Shown piece after piece: positions 34,622 to 46,101 of a stretch of 64,000 nucleotides of DNA. This DNA comes from Euptelea pleiosperma (Eukaryota; Streptophyta; Magnoliopsida; Ranunculales; Eupteleaceae), in the NCBI GenBank assembly GCA_035048495.1, contig CM068549.1, positions 17,455,103-17,519,102 of the forward strand, given 5' to 3'. Position numbers and translations under genes: made by a program. The stretch's first letter is position 1; each line of letters opens with the position of its first letter. A model generated the notes under the pieces. The model did no database searches and was not told the DNA's origin. It saw nothing but the letters and a program-made list of their open reading frames with translations.

Positions 34622-34985
34622 GGCTAGACGGTCGTGATTCGTGGTGGAGGAAGATGCAGAAGAAAAAGGGGAGCTGCCGAAGAAAGAACAGGTCGTTAAC
34701 GTGTGCATTCTCACCCATATGCGTAACATAGCCTTCTTCCCACGTCAATACCCAATTCAAAACGACCAAAGTGACCAACCACACAAATATTGCCACATTT
34801 TTTTTAACCAAATGCTGTGTAGATGATGAGCACTATGATGGAGGTGCAGTCAATGATACAGTGCATCAGTCACCAGGCCCACCAATATCTATCTGGAGAT
34901 TCTGGACCATTCGTTCAATGGACAATAGCTAAATGGGCCCAGCCCAGTTTTTTGTAAATTATGAATAGGCCCAAACCAAGGTCAG
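34622..34985 (-). promoter_or_regulatory. Probable promoter region of the metallophosphoesterase gene
   Basis: This lies between the gene's ATG (34621) and an L1 remnant. TGGGCC/GGCCCA motifs at about 34935-34980 resemble plant site II elements found in promoters of housekeeping genes. No TATA box is evident. Inference only. Confidence 0.35.
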
Positions 34986-35367
34986 ATTAGATACAACTCA
35001 AATTTTAGGCCCAAAACCCACAGATTAGGTCTATAATCGAGTAAATAGCTCAAATAATAAATTTTGACAAGCCCCATGACTCGGTCCACTATCATTTGAC
35101 TAATGTTGACCCAAGTTTTTTTTTGTAAAAAGGGGAGATTACGATGGACCCACTGATCCATCTCCCTCAAGGGCTTTGGAGAGCCACAGAGGGGGGTCAT
35201 CTCCCAAATACAAGGTCTATCAAAATAAATTGCCTTAGAGGCAATGGAATGTGCCACCCCATTAGCTGATCGGGGTATATAAACAAAAGAAAGAGAAAAT
35301 AACGAGTTTGTGAGATACAAGATATCCACCGTTTTATGAGACGACGTCCTACTAAGAAGAGGAGTTA

Positions 35368-35786
35368 GGGGGTGTTTGGATAGCCATTTTTAGACTTGGA
35401 AAAGTCTTTTTTTTTTGGTTCCACAAAAGACTTTTTTTCCAAAATAATAGATTGTTTGGATTGCCATTTTTTAAAAAAGTATTTATCCCATAAAAATATA
35501 TTTTCAAGCGAAAAAAGTTTTTTTTATAAAAAAAATAGCTGAAAACTGTTCTCCAAGTAACTTTTTTTTTAACATTTGCTAGCTCAACGAACATGATAAA
35601 GAAACAACTTTTGGTAGAAATAAAGACACTATAGCGGTGGGGCCCACTAAGAGAGGATAAAGACATTTTGCATTAATGATGATCCAAACGAACTTTTTAA
35701 CAAAAACGCATTTTCAAAAATATATTTTCAGAAAAGTATTTTTTTTATATAAATATATTTTGAAAAATGGCGATCCAAACACCCCA
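35368..35786. mobile_element. Tourist-like MITE inside the L1 remnant
   Basis: Ends GGGGTGTTTGGATAGCC and GGCGATCCAAACACCCCA, with TTA at 35365-35367 and 35787-35789. The interior has AAAAAGTCTTTTTTTT and TATTTTCAAG blocks. A related truncated copy is at 62928-63075. The L1 RNase H frame continues on both sides. Confidence 0.8.
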
Positions 35787-36957
35787 TTATCCTTCAGTGC
35801 TCCGACTAAAACCTCATCTGATTCTATAATTAGCTTCACTGCCCCAAAGCGAGCTGCTATGTGGAGGCTCCATCTGATGGCTCTAGCCTCTGCTTCTTCA
35901 ATAGTGTCGGCTCTTTCGTGGATCCACTTGCCAGAATGCACACATTAAATTCATCCATAATATCAAACCCTAGACCCGGGAAGTGTTAAGTTTAAAGTTT
36001 AAGATACCCTACTGGAGGAGTACTCCAATGGGTGTTCTTGTTGGGGACAGAGGGAGTGGATTGAGCATAATAGTCATGAGCCATTGTCCAATCTCGTCTT
36101 CATTGGTGTTCCCATTGGATAGTAAGTGCGGTGTAGCACACCAAACTCTAGCACTTACCGGACATTGGCAAATGGTGTGTATACTTGATTCGGATTGGTA
36201 ACCACATCTCAGACAGAAAGGATCAATATGACTGATTCTCGAGTGTAATTTTTCCTTTGTGGGGAGCAGATCTCTGGAAAACTTCCATAAGAGAATTGAA
36301 CTCTTCGAGGCACATACATACACCATATTTGCTTCCAGTTATTTTCAGATTTGGAAGTTAGAGCTCTCTTGGGGAGGAATAACCAGCGATTGGTAGGTCA
36401 ACTAGGAGGCGAATTTACCATGAGGATGGGTGCACGAGAAGATTAGGTTAGGAGTGGTGGTTGAGCTTAAGGGAATGTTCAAAATTTGAGATGCCATCTC
36501 CTAAGGGAAGTTTGATCATATGAGACTTTCATTCCACCTACGTTGAGGATAAATAAGGTCCTTAACCCACTTAAGAGTGCAGCTGTTGGGTGGATTGGAT
36601 GTTCCCTCAAACTCGGAATCCATGGATCAGTCAAGAAGTTGATTTTTTCCCATGTGCCCATGAGCTGTATTTAATTTTTTTTGGCAGCTATCCTTAGCTT
36701 TGACAATGCTCTTCCAACACCACATAGCAGATGCGTTTGCAGTAGCCGAGAGAATGGTATGGTTGGTACAGTATTTCCTAGATAGCTGTGATGCCAGAAT
36801 AGACACTGGTTGTTGGTGAATACGCCACACTTTTTTTGTTGAGGAGAGCCAAGTTCATTTGATAAAATTTGCAGAATCCTAGTCCTCCTGCAAAAGTAGA
36901 TCAACAAAGAGAGTCCCATTTGGTTACCCGCAAGGCTTGTTTAGTCAGAGATCCCCC

Positions 36958-36996
36958 CACCCACCCCCCCCCCCCCCAAAAAAAAAAAAAAAAAAA
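36958..36996. repeat. Poly-C/poly-A junction tract
   Basis: A run of C (about 14) directly followed by a run of A (about 18) inside the L1 remnant. It causes the glycine/phenylalanine-rich shadow frame here and is a likely spot for assembly or length error. Confidence 0.8.
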
Positions 36997-38996
36997 CAAT
37001 TGAGCCATCTTGTTGCAAGTTTTTTTTTTTGGGAAAAGAAAAGATTGCAATTGATAGATGGGGATGGTTGAGGTGACTGCTTTGATCATCTGGCTTTACT
37101 CACCTGTGATAGATTTTGAGAGTGCTATCCCGTAGTCTGAGCTTGAATTCTTCCCACACAACCTTGAAAAACTTTCGATTTCGATCTTCTTAGGAACAAA
37201 GGGGTACCCCAAGTATTTTTCAGTGATGTGAAGGTTCTTGATGTGTAAGATTTGCGATATAGCTTTATTCTGACGCCGATGTAAGTTTGGATTGTACATA
37301 ACCCTTGATTTGTCAAAGTTGACCTCCTGGCCTGAGAGATGATAGAATAAATCAAGATCTTTAAGGTGTCTTGCCTGCACCAAATTGGCTTGACTAAATA
37401 GTATGCGGTCATCCGCAAAAAGCAAGTGGGAATCTTGGGAGATAGTTATGGGCAATTTTGATACCCTGGATTTGATTTTGTCGCTCGACGCATTGCATGA
37501 TTTTAGAAAGCAAATTCATGCAGATGACAAAGATGAAATGTGAGAGAGGATCGCCTTGTCGCAAACCTCGATTTGGTGTGAAGAAGCCAAACGAGGAACC
37601 ATTGAGTTTAATAGATTAATTGGGGGGTGAGATGCATCGAGATATTAATTCGATCCACTTTTCGCTAAAGCCAATGGCTAGAAGAGTATTGAGTAAGAAT
37701 GACTATTCAATACAATCATAAGCCTTTGACATATCCAGTTTGATAGCGATGAGTCCATGTCGACCTTTTTTCTCCTCAGAATCTGCACAAGTTCTTGAGC
37801 AAGGATCGTATTGTCCGAGATTTGCAAACCTAGAATGAAAGCTCTTTGGTTTTCTGCAATAAGAGAAGGAAGGTCCTCTCGCATTTGCTTGGTGAGAATC
37901 TTGGAGAGAATTTGATAGCTCACATTGCACAGGCCGATAGGGCGGAACTGCTGAGGTTATTCATGACCTGGGACTTTAAGGACGAGCACTATGGTAGTAT
38001 GGTTGAGCACTGGAAGAGGACAGTCCGATGTCATGATATGCTGGATCATGTGAACTATATCATCCTTGAGAGTGGACCAATATTTTTGGTAAAGAAAGGC
38101 GGTGAAACCATCTTGTCTAGGAGCTTTATAAGGCCTCATACTATTTACTTCTTCATGGGCAACAGGTCTCAGCATACTTTCATTGATGAGATGGAAGAAA
38201 ATTCAGTGGGATTCGTTGATTAGAAGAGCTCCTTAAAATACTGCACAAAAGTTTGTCCAATGCGGTCTCTAGTCGAGAGATGATGGCCTTGATTATCTTT
38301 GATCCAATCAATTCTATTCTTTCTCCATTTAATAATGGTAGACATATGAAAAAATCGAGTTATGGTCTCCTTCTCCCAACCAAACCACTCTCGATTTATC
38401 CCGCCAAAATTTTTCTTCATGCATGATCGCATTATCAAGGGATTGAGACAAGTCATTTTTTGAGGAGAGGTTGGATTGGGTTGGTGGTTGACCTTGCACC
38501 ATGGATAAACGATTCTTTAAATGGTTGATATGGTCTTGCTTGGGGAGCCTGTTTCTGCAATTCCATTGGATAAGCTTATGCTTGGTGAGACAGAGTTTTT
38601 TGTGCACTTGGAAAGTAGGAGGGCATAACTATTGAACCTTCCAAGATGATTTGATAAGTGAGAGCATTCGGGATCATCGGCCCACATAGAGAGGAAATGG
38701 AATAGGAAATGTAATTTATCAGATGACAGCGTCGTATTCAATAGTATGGGGCAGTGGTCAGACACAACAATGGATAAATGGGTTAAGGTTTGCATCCGGA
38801 AAGAGTGTCCGCCACTTTCTATTTGTTGTAGCCTTGTCAAGACGTTCTCGCACATTGGCCATGCCACCTATCTTATTAGACCATGTATACGCCACTCCAA
38901 TAAAACCCAGGTCGGTGAAGTCCTTTTGGTGCATAAAGTTCAGATGTGTTTTGTTAAGCTTTGGATGTTTAGATGTGCCGCTCCGCTTTTCCCACG

Positions 38997-41900
38997 TGAT
39001 ATTCGCTCAAAAGTTCTTATTTTAAGCCATTATCCTTTTAGCGTTGTCACATTCTCTTATGTAAAACTTTTATTTTCATTGAGTTTTTACGTAAGAGTTT
39101 CTTCCATTGCGTAGAACACATTCTTTAGACGAAAATCGATTATCTGTATGAATTAAATTAAACACATTTCGAGAAGTATATATATTAAACCATTTTGATT
39201 AAGTCTCATTACGTGCTTTCTCTATTGTAGAGACACCAGTCAGACGATTCTGATGGATTGTGGGCCCACAAATAACTTCAAGAGTCTATGACCTAAGCTC
39301 AAGAGCCAACAAGATGAAGACAATAGGCTATAGGTCGAGTGCGGGCAAAGCCAGAGTACCGGAAAGCCTTAGAGATGACCGAGAGAGAAAGAGAGTAAGC
39401 CTCCAGAGAAGTGAGTAGGGATATTAAAAGCTTTTCAACTAACACAAGATGAAGACTTGCTCTGTTAGTGAAGCGTACAGAAGACCAAGTCATAGATAAG
39501 GGTTCAAGACCCTCTGCTAGCATTTTCTCTTTATTTTTCTCTCATTTTCTCTCTCCTCTCTCTAAACCCTAATTTCTCCATCCAACGGTCACCCTTCATT
39601 CGGTCTCTCTCCAAAGATCCCACTACTCATATATTATCTCTCCATCAGATCATCAAATCACCCCTACCATCTGATCAACCTGTCGATCGATCGATCATTC
39701 GATCTCTACCTTAGATCATCCCAACCATACGATTTCCTCCTCTCATCTCTCCATTCAATCTTCTCTCACTCATCATCCTCTCAATTTAATCATCCTTCAT
39801 CTAATGGCCAATGGACTGCAAACTTGGCCCACAAGAAAAAAATGAGTTTGATATTCACTAAAGACAAAAAGGAGGGTAATTTTGGAAATGAATGAAATTG
39901 GCACAAAGAAGTGGATGTTGGATATTTTAAGCATTTTGGCTTCTTTCCAAAAATAACAAAATAGGTTTTTAAATGACTCAAAATGTACAATTGGCATTTT
40001 TTTAGAACATGGAAAGATTTGATTATTTCTAAAAATTAATGTAAAAAGCTTTTGATTTGACAAAATGAGGTGGAATTTTTGGGGATATTTTCCATTAAAG
40101 AAAAAAAGGGTGTTTACTTGCAAATAAATGGGTTTTGGAAACAAACAATATAAGTAGACGTGCTGGCCTTGAGAAAATGAGGGGAAGACATTGAGAGGAG
40201 ATCTCCCCCAAATATAATAAGCCTTCAATGGCTCCAAGAAGGGCTTCTTTTCATACTCTCTTGAGCTTTCCACGTCCCCATCTCTCTTCTTCAATCTCAC
40301 ACTCTAACCCTAACGTTCTCTCTCCCCTCGCATCTCTTCTCTCTTAGCCGCCCTTACCAACTATTTTTCTTGCTGGGCGAACCAGTAAGAAAACTCTGAT
40401 TTGAGCAAGCTCTCCGCTCTCCAATCTAATCCCTCTCCGCCCTTCTTTCTTTCCTTAAAGAAAGAGAAAACAAAAAAAAAAAGATATTGGAAGAAGAAGA
40501 AAAGAATCACGGCCTGCAGGTGGTGCTCCACCTCATTCACGCTGCAAATTAGCGTGTTCCCAACCTCCAGCGTGCTTACCTGCAAGAGTTGCTCAACCAA
40601 CACTGCATCTGCAACGTGCTCCTCCTCACATGCACCACCATCTCATCTTCCTTGCTAATTCTAGACCGGTGCTCTTTCAAACACCACCATAGCTCCACCA
40701 TGGAGCACCACACCGTGCAACCTCTGGAGTTCACGGCCATGCACCAGTAGCACCAGCAAGTGTCCTTCACGTTTGCGCCCTCATCTTGTTCCAATCCCAG
40801 AATCAGATTTAGATCGTGGGCACTCCCCTGAAGTGCTCTCTCCCTCTATTAACGTCTTCTGCCTTGCTCCCCCACTGCAGGCCTGCACCTTGGCCGGAAC
40901 CACCACCTGCATGCACCAATAGTCAACTGCCTTCTTCACCACAGTTCGGCCTATACACTCAAGTCATCTCCTTGCTCTAAATGGATGCACACAGCAACCC
41001 GAACCATCATCCTCTTGCCGGACTACCTCACGGCAACTTGCCAATCACCTAAGACCGGCCTGCAATCTGCAACTCCGGGGTCATCACTGTGTAACCTTAG
41101 CCTGCAACCACTGGAGATCCCCACTTCCAGCCATTGTTTTAACCTTCAAACACCCTCCATTCTCACCACCACTCAAACTATGAGCACCCACAGTCAGGTT
41201 GTGTGCCTCCCAACGCTGCTACCCAACAGACTGCACTTTTGTCCAAGCAGTGGCCTTCCTCTCCAAGTCAACTACTGCTCATCTCAACCCATCTGATAGT
41301 GATTGCACTCCATGGTAATACTTTTCCCTTGCACCACCGCCCAACAACTCACCATTTTGCTTTGCAACCACGCACGACACACCTTCAACCACCGCTGCTT
41401 CCTTAGCCTTCAACTGCTCGGAGATCTCATCACACTCCATGACCTACTTGATCGGCCAGGTCTTCTTCTTCACTGTTAGATTGACCTGCAAGCATCACTG
41501 AAGCAACACCACCACCACCTTTCAACGTGGAAGTAAAGGTCCACGACCTATTGCCTCATTCCACTTCACCACGGTCTGCAACTCCATTAACACTGGAATT
41601 GCAGGTCCCAAACCAATAGGCCGTGATCACGTCCATCTCCACAAGTAGTGGGCTCTTCACCCCTTTCCACCATGCACTTCAAAGCCATCTTCATGGCCAA
41701 CCCAGATGTTCCCTAACACTTGGCTGAACATCACTTGGACGTCTTTTTCCCCATCTCCAGCCGATCATTGGCCGATCTCTGGTAAATTCCCCCATGGTAA
41801 GGTTTTTCTCTCTCCTCTCTAGATTATCTTGTTTCTCACTTTTCTCTCTCTAGATTCACCATTTCTCCATCTAGCTTTTACATCTCTCTAGTATTTTAAT

Positions 41901-42265
41901 GCTTTATAGTCAGCATTTTTAGTGATTTTTGCAAAGATAGTTTGTAAGCACTTGGATTATTGAATAAAGTTTACTTGATTTTGCATTATTGCATTATTTA
42001 GTTTGATTAATAAAGAGATTTTGAATTTCATGCTTTTAGTTTCTTAATCTTTCATAATTTAGAATGACAATTTCTCTCTAAAAAAATCACCAAGTATGTT
42101 TGAAAATTGATCCATCTCTCTCATTTCTCCACCAATTCTCAACATTTCTGTAGTATTTTAGTTCTTATTTGCATTGTCTTAAACCCCGAGTGCGGATTCG
42201 ACATCCTACATGCCACCATACAAGTCTACATCTTCTGTAAAAATTTAAGTGAACCGGATAATTAA
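38997..42265 (+). repeat. Long dispersed non-coding repeat, copy 2
   Basis: Homologous to 1250-3757 in the same orientation, but about 760 bp longer. The extra length lies mostly in the region of about 39830-40400 and in C+T-rich stretches. Start (CTCAAAAGTTCTTATTTTAAGCC) and end (GAGTGCGGATTCGACATCC then AAGTGAACCGG) match copy 1. Several frames up to 167 codons are not conserved in copy 1, so I do not call genes. Confidence 0.6.
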
Positions 42266-42294
42266 AAATGAGTTGATTCTAGGGTAACAGCTTT

Positions 42295-43058
42295 TAAGTA
42301 TATTTGGACCATGTAAAATAGCCTAGCACTTAGTGGACTTGAGAGGGAAAGGACTCTCAAAAGTAATTGAAATGTCCTTATAGAAAATTTGCTGCATGGT
42401 ACCTCCTTGATAATCATTTAGAGCTCTTCCAAGGGCCTTAATAGATAGATATGAGCCATACTTAAAACATAAATAAACAACAATTAAACATAATGAAAAA
42501 CTTTTTACTTCTTTGAAAAAAGACAAAATTACAAGGAATAGTTTGAGGTACAAACATGTCATCCATCATACCGGATAGACATTATGGAACATTAACCCAA
42601 GTTCAACTCTCCTTGGGGCCACCCCTTGGAATGAGAAAGGGTAATAAGTGGCTCATTCCAGGGGGTGGCCCCACTAACTGCATGGATCTTTATCCCACCC
42701 CTTTGTAGACATTCATACAAAAAATCAGCTTGTTTGATGTTTTTTAGCTGTTGGTTTTAGTACTAAAAAGTAATGGTTGAATCCAACGGCTAGAATCACG
42801 ACTTAAAAACTATTAAAATCTAATTGCTAGAGATTACTAATCAGGGTGATTTTTGGTTTGTGTATCCACGAACGGGTGGGCTAAAAGTTTCAGGGATACC
42901 TTGTTACATCCTTTTCCAAAAAAAAAAAAAGGTAATATTTATTTCCATTGTTCAAAGTCTTCCCTTCTAAACAGGATTACTTCAAAATAGGTGCCTTATC
43001 CATATTTGCTACTTCAATTTTGTGTAAATTTTGTACCCACACCATAATGGTCTCATGC
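42295..43058. repeat. Direct duplication, unit 1
   Basis: Begins TAAGTATATTTGGACCATG and contains GCTGCATGGTACCTCCTT, CAACTCTCCTTGGGGCCACC and a GATTTTTGGTTTGT block. Unit 2 repeats these in order. Confidence 0.75.
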
Positions 43059-43061
43059 CCT

Positions 43062-43790
43062 TTCTAAGTATATTTGGACCATGTAAAATAGCCTAGCACT
43101 TAGTGGACTTAAGATGAAAACCACGTCTCTCAAAAGTAATTCAAATGTCTTTGTAGAAAATTTGCTGCATGGTACCTCCTTAATAATCATTTAGACTCTG
43201 AGCTATAATTAAAACATAAATAAACAACAATCAAACATGATGAAAAACTTTTTTACTTCATTGAAAAAGACAAAAGTAGAAGGAATAGTTTGAAGTGCAA
43301 ACATGTCATCCATCATACTAGGAAGACATTATGCAACATCAAGGGTTGAGTGGAACATCAAGGGTTGAGTGCAAAAGGCCAGGACTCCACTCCAAAAAGT
43401 GGGAGGTTCTGAGTTCAACTCTCCTTGGGGCCACCCCTAGAATGAGTAAGGGTAATAAGTGGCTCAGTCCAAGGGCTGGCTTCACTGATTGCATGGATGT
43501 TTAGCCCACCCCTTGGTAGACACATTCATGCCAAAAATCAGCTTGTTTGATGATTTTTAGATGTTGGTTTTAGTACTAAAAAGTAATGGTTGAATCCAAT
43601 GTCTAGAATCACGCTTTAAAAAGTATTTTAATCTAATGGCTAGAGATTACCAATCAGGGTGATTTTTGGTTTGTATATCCATGAAGGGGTGGGCTAGACA
43701 TCCATGTAGTCAATGGGCCCAGATTGTAGTGTTGAGTAACAAAAATAGTGCTTCCACACACCAAAAAGTTTTAGGTCCCCCCCACCCCAC
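43062..43790. repeat. Direct duplication, unit 2
   Basis: Second copy of 42295-43058 with an extra short internal doubling of CATCAAGGGTTGAGTG (about 43338-43370). No coding sequence. Confidence 0.75.
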
Positions 43791-43816
43791 ATGGGCGTGC
43801 AATAAATAACCTGCAG

Positions 43817-44416
43817 TAGGGTCGCAACTTGGGCGAGCTCAACCCGAGTTGAGTCTGACGTTAGGGTTGGGTTGGGTTAGCCCTTTCAGAACTTGGGTTG
43901 GACTCGGGCCGGATTTTTGGTAACCCAATCAAATCGGGTTGGGTTATAGTTGAGGCTCAGCCCAACCCGACCCAACCGAACCGAACCCGACATACAGACT
44001 ATACATATATGTAGTATATACCGACAAACATCCACACACTACTTTATTATGATTGCATGTATTTTGTTATATCGTTAGTAACTTTTATCATGCGTTTGAG
44101 TTAGTGAACTTTTCCGTTATTATGAAAATATCATGTTTTCTTTCATGAGGTGTTGGGAATGAAGCTATTATTTAATGGTTAGCATAATGGTTATTGTATT
44201 CACCAATAAAAATTTAGCAATCTTTCCACCCAATAAAAAAATTAAGAAATTGACCAACCCGACCAACCCAATTAACCTGATAGGGTTGGGCTAGCTAGGG
44301 TTGGAAAATCTAGGCCCGACCTTGGGTTCGGTTGAGTTAGGGTTCACAGCCTTTAAGGTTGGGTTGGGCTAAGCTTGACCCCCAACCCGACCCAACGTAC
44401 CCAAATTGCAACTCTA
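43817..44416. mobile_element. hAT-like MITE rich in GGGTTGGG, 600 bp
   Basis: Ends TAGGGTCGCAACTTGGG and CAAATTGCAACTCTA, with ACCTGCAG (43809-43816) and ATCTGCAG (44417-44424) as an 8-bp TSD with one mismatch. The interior is CCCAACCCGACCCAACC-type sequence on both arms. Related to the element at 16975-18207. Confidence 0.75.
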
Positions 44417-44461
44417 ATCTGCAGACCTTATCACGAATTAACAAACACAGCCTAATACTTA

Positions 44462-45142
44462 GGGTAGCTCTACGGGCGCCCACCTTTTTCGCTTGGGCAC
44501 CAACATTTGATGGGCACTACCCACGCCAATTAGAGGGCCCCTATTTGGGCACCCCATTTTGTTGGGCACCCACATTAAAATCCAAAAAATATTTTTGACT
44601 TGGGCTCCTGGCCGTGGGTGCCATGGTGGCCACGGTAGTTCCAGGCTGTGGGTGCCATGGTGGCCACGGTAGTTCCAAGCCGTGGTAGCAAAAAAAAAAA
44701 AAATGCGGGCTTGCCGCATATTGTCCATCCTTTTGTGGGAGTATGGGGTGCTCCAAACCACCACTCTACTACCACTTTACCACCACCACCACCACCACTA
44801 ACTCCACAACGACCACTACCATCAACTTCACCATGAACACCACCACCACTCTACCATCAACTCTACCACCACCACTCTACCATCACCACCACCAACTCCA
44901 TCATCACCACCACCAACTCCACCACCACCACTCCAACACCACTACCAACACGGTGGTTGGGGTGCCTGGCTTACCTACGGCGGAGAGAGAGAGAGAGAGA
45001 GAGACGGCGTCCTCCTACTCTTCTTCTTCTTCTTCTCTTTTTTTTTTTTCAGTGTAGGTGGGGAAATGGTAATTTGATCCTTAAAAATTGGTTTATTTTG
45101 TAGGTGCCCGGCTTAAAGACGTGGGTGCCCATAGAGCGACCC
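44462..45142. mobile_element. Mutator-like MITE with CCA and GA microsatellites, copy 1
   Basis: Terminal repeats of about 40 bp: GGGTAGCTCTACGGGC(G)CCCACC on the left faces GTGGGTGCCCATAGAGCGACCC on the right. Flanks TAATACTTA and TAACACTTA give a 9-bp TSD with one mismatch, as for Mutator-type elements. The interior has GCCATGGTGGCCACGGTAGTT (doubled here), a long (CCA/CCACT)n tract, a (GA)n tract and a CTT-rich tract. It sits in the duplicated upstream region of chitinase gene 1. Gene 2 has the empty site near 50252-50262. Confidence 0.85.
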
Positions 45143-45321
45143 TAACACTTATTCCCAATTACCAAAAAAAAAAAAAACCGAATACTTTTTCCCATTGTAA
45201 ACAGGTCCAAGTTATGGTACCACTCCATCTCCACAAAAGTCAATTGCATTCACTAATGGGCATCTCGTACACCATTCAAAGCTATGACCAGATTGTAAAT
45301 CTATCTATCTATCGGTCTATA

Positions 45322-45428
45322 CTATTATAAAGCGAGAACCCGTGTTGATGACATTCACAGGGTTTCAATTAAATGCATTATAAAGCAAGAACCCGTGTTG
45401 ACGACATTGACAGGGCTTCAATTAAATG
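45322..45428. repeat. Two tandem copies of a ~54-bp unit
   Basis: Each unit has TTATAAAGC(G/A)(A)GAACCCGTGTTGA, then GACATT, CAGGG and TTCAATTAAATGC. A decayed third copy may follow to about 45470. Confidence 0.75.
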
Positions 45429-45429
45429 C

Positions 45430-45850
45430 CTCTCACTTTAAAGGCTATTTTAAAGCCAAAACCTTGGTTGGGTACGACCCTTGACACAGGGGTTGTCCAG
45501 CACGCCTAAGTCCCTCATCAATGATGATGATGGGGGACCATAGTATAAGCCATGCGGCACACTCTTAGAGTCAACTGATCGTATATGGATGTTTGTCCCA
45601 TCCCTAGGTGGACCTATATACCAAATATCAGAGTCCCCAAATAATGCTCGAAATTAATCTCCAGTTAAAAAATCAAATGATGAAAATGACTCCAATCAAA
45701 TCCTTAAAAATCACTAATCAGGCTAATTTTTTGCATGTAGGTCCACTTAAGGATGGGCCAAACATCGATAGGTCAGTGATCTCTAAGACTGCCACGTGTA
45801 AGGTGTGCGATGCACATGGCATTACCCTAGTGGAGAATAATGCAAATAAT
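45430..45850. mobile_element. Foldback element upstream of chitinase gene 1
   Basis: The left arm (GCACACTCTTAGAG then TGGATGTTTGTCCCATCC and AGGTGGACC) faces a right arm (GGTCCACTTAAGGATGGGCC, AACATCGATAGGTCAGTGA, CCACGTGTAAGG). Related elements are at 48895-49345 and 59292-59695. Ends are approximate. Confidence 0.55.
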
Positions 45851-45892
45851 ATGAATCCGCTAGCTGCCCAATACAAGGCATCATCAACTGAT

Positions 45893-45957
45893 GTGGTGTG
45901 GGGCCAACGTAGATCAGATACATCAGAAGTGGTGTGGGGCCAACGTAGATCATCTTC
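45893..45957 (+). repeat. Short tandem duplication in the gene 1 promoter
   Basis: GTGGTGTGGGGCCAACGTAG is present twice (about 45894 and 45932). Gene 3 has one copy of this sequence at about 59715-59745. Confidence 0.75.
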
Positions 45958-45991
45958 GCTTCCAATTGTGGATAGATTCAAGCCGGTTTTT

Positions 45992-46021
45992 TTGACCCTC
46001 TTACCAAAAAGTACGTTGACT
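45992..46021 (+). promoter_or_regulatory. Two W-box-like motifs upstream of chitinase gene 1
   Basis: TTGACC (45992-45997) and TTGACT (46016-46021) lie about 85-110 bp upstream of the ATG. Both are conserved at the same relative places upstream of gene 3. TTGAC(C/T) is the binding core of plant WRKY factors, which often control defence genes. The TATA sequence seen in gene 3 is degenerate here (CATACTAAAG). Confidence 0.5.
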
Positions 46022-46101
46022 CTACATACTAAAGTTCTTACCATCTCTACGCTTCCTTCTCATCGATCCCAAGCAACATAACTAGTAAACTACCCTCTCC
46101 C

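Larger units (their letters stand above)
34986..38998 (-). pseudogene. L1-type LINE ORF2 remnant
   Basis: On the minus strand, from right to left, these are the pieces of a plant L1 ORF2. The end of the endonuclease domain (GFIGVAYTWSN) lies at about 38930-38880. Next is a linker with LGEGDHNSIFF-like sequence (about 38370), then reverse transcriptase (APRQDGFTAFLYQKYW about 38110; ENQRAFILG about 37850; LLFADDRILF about 37420). A zf-RVT segment CLRCGYQSESSIHTICQC follows at about 36210-36150, then RNase H (EEAEARAIRWSL about 35880; VYIPRSANGVAHSIAS about 35270). Stops and frameshifts are frequent. A MITE splits the RNase H part at 35368-35786. The 5' part is absent: the endonuclease is cut where the long dispersed repeat begins. 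Confidence 0.85.

Noticed and set aside
39797..40300. 167-codon minus-strand frame
   Set aside because: No recognisable domain, biased to Phe/Lys/Leu, and absent from the matching part of copy 1 of the repeat.
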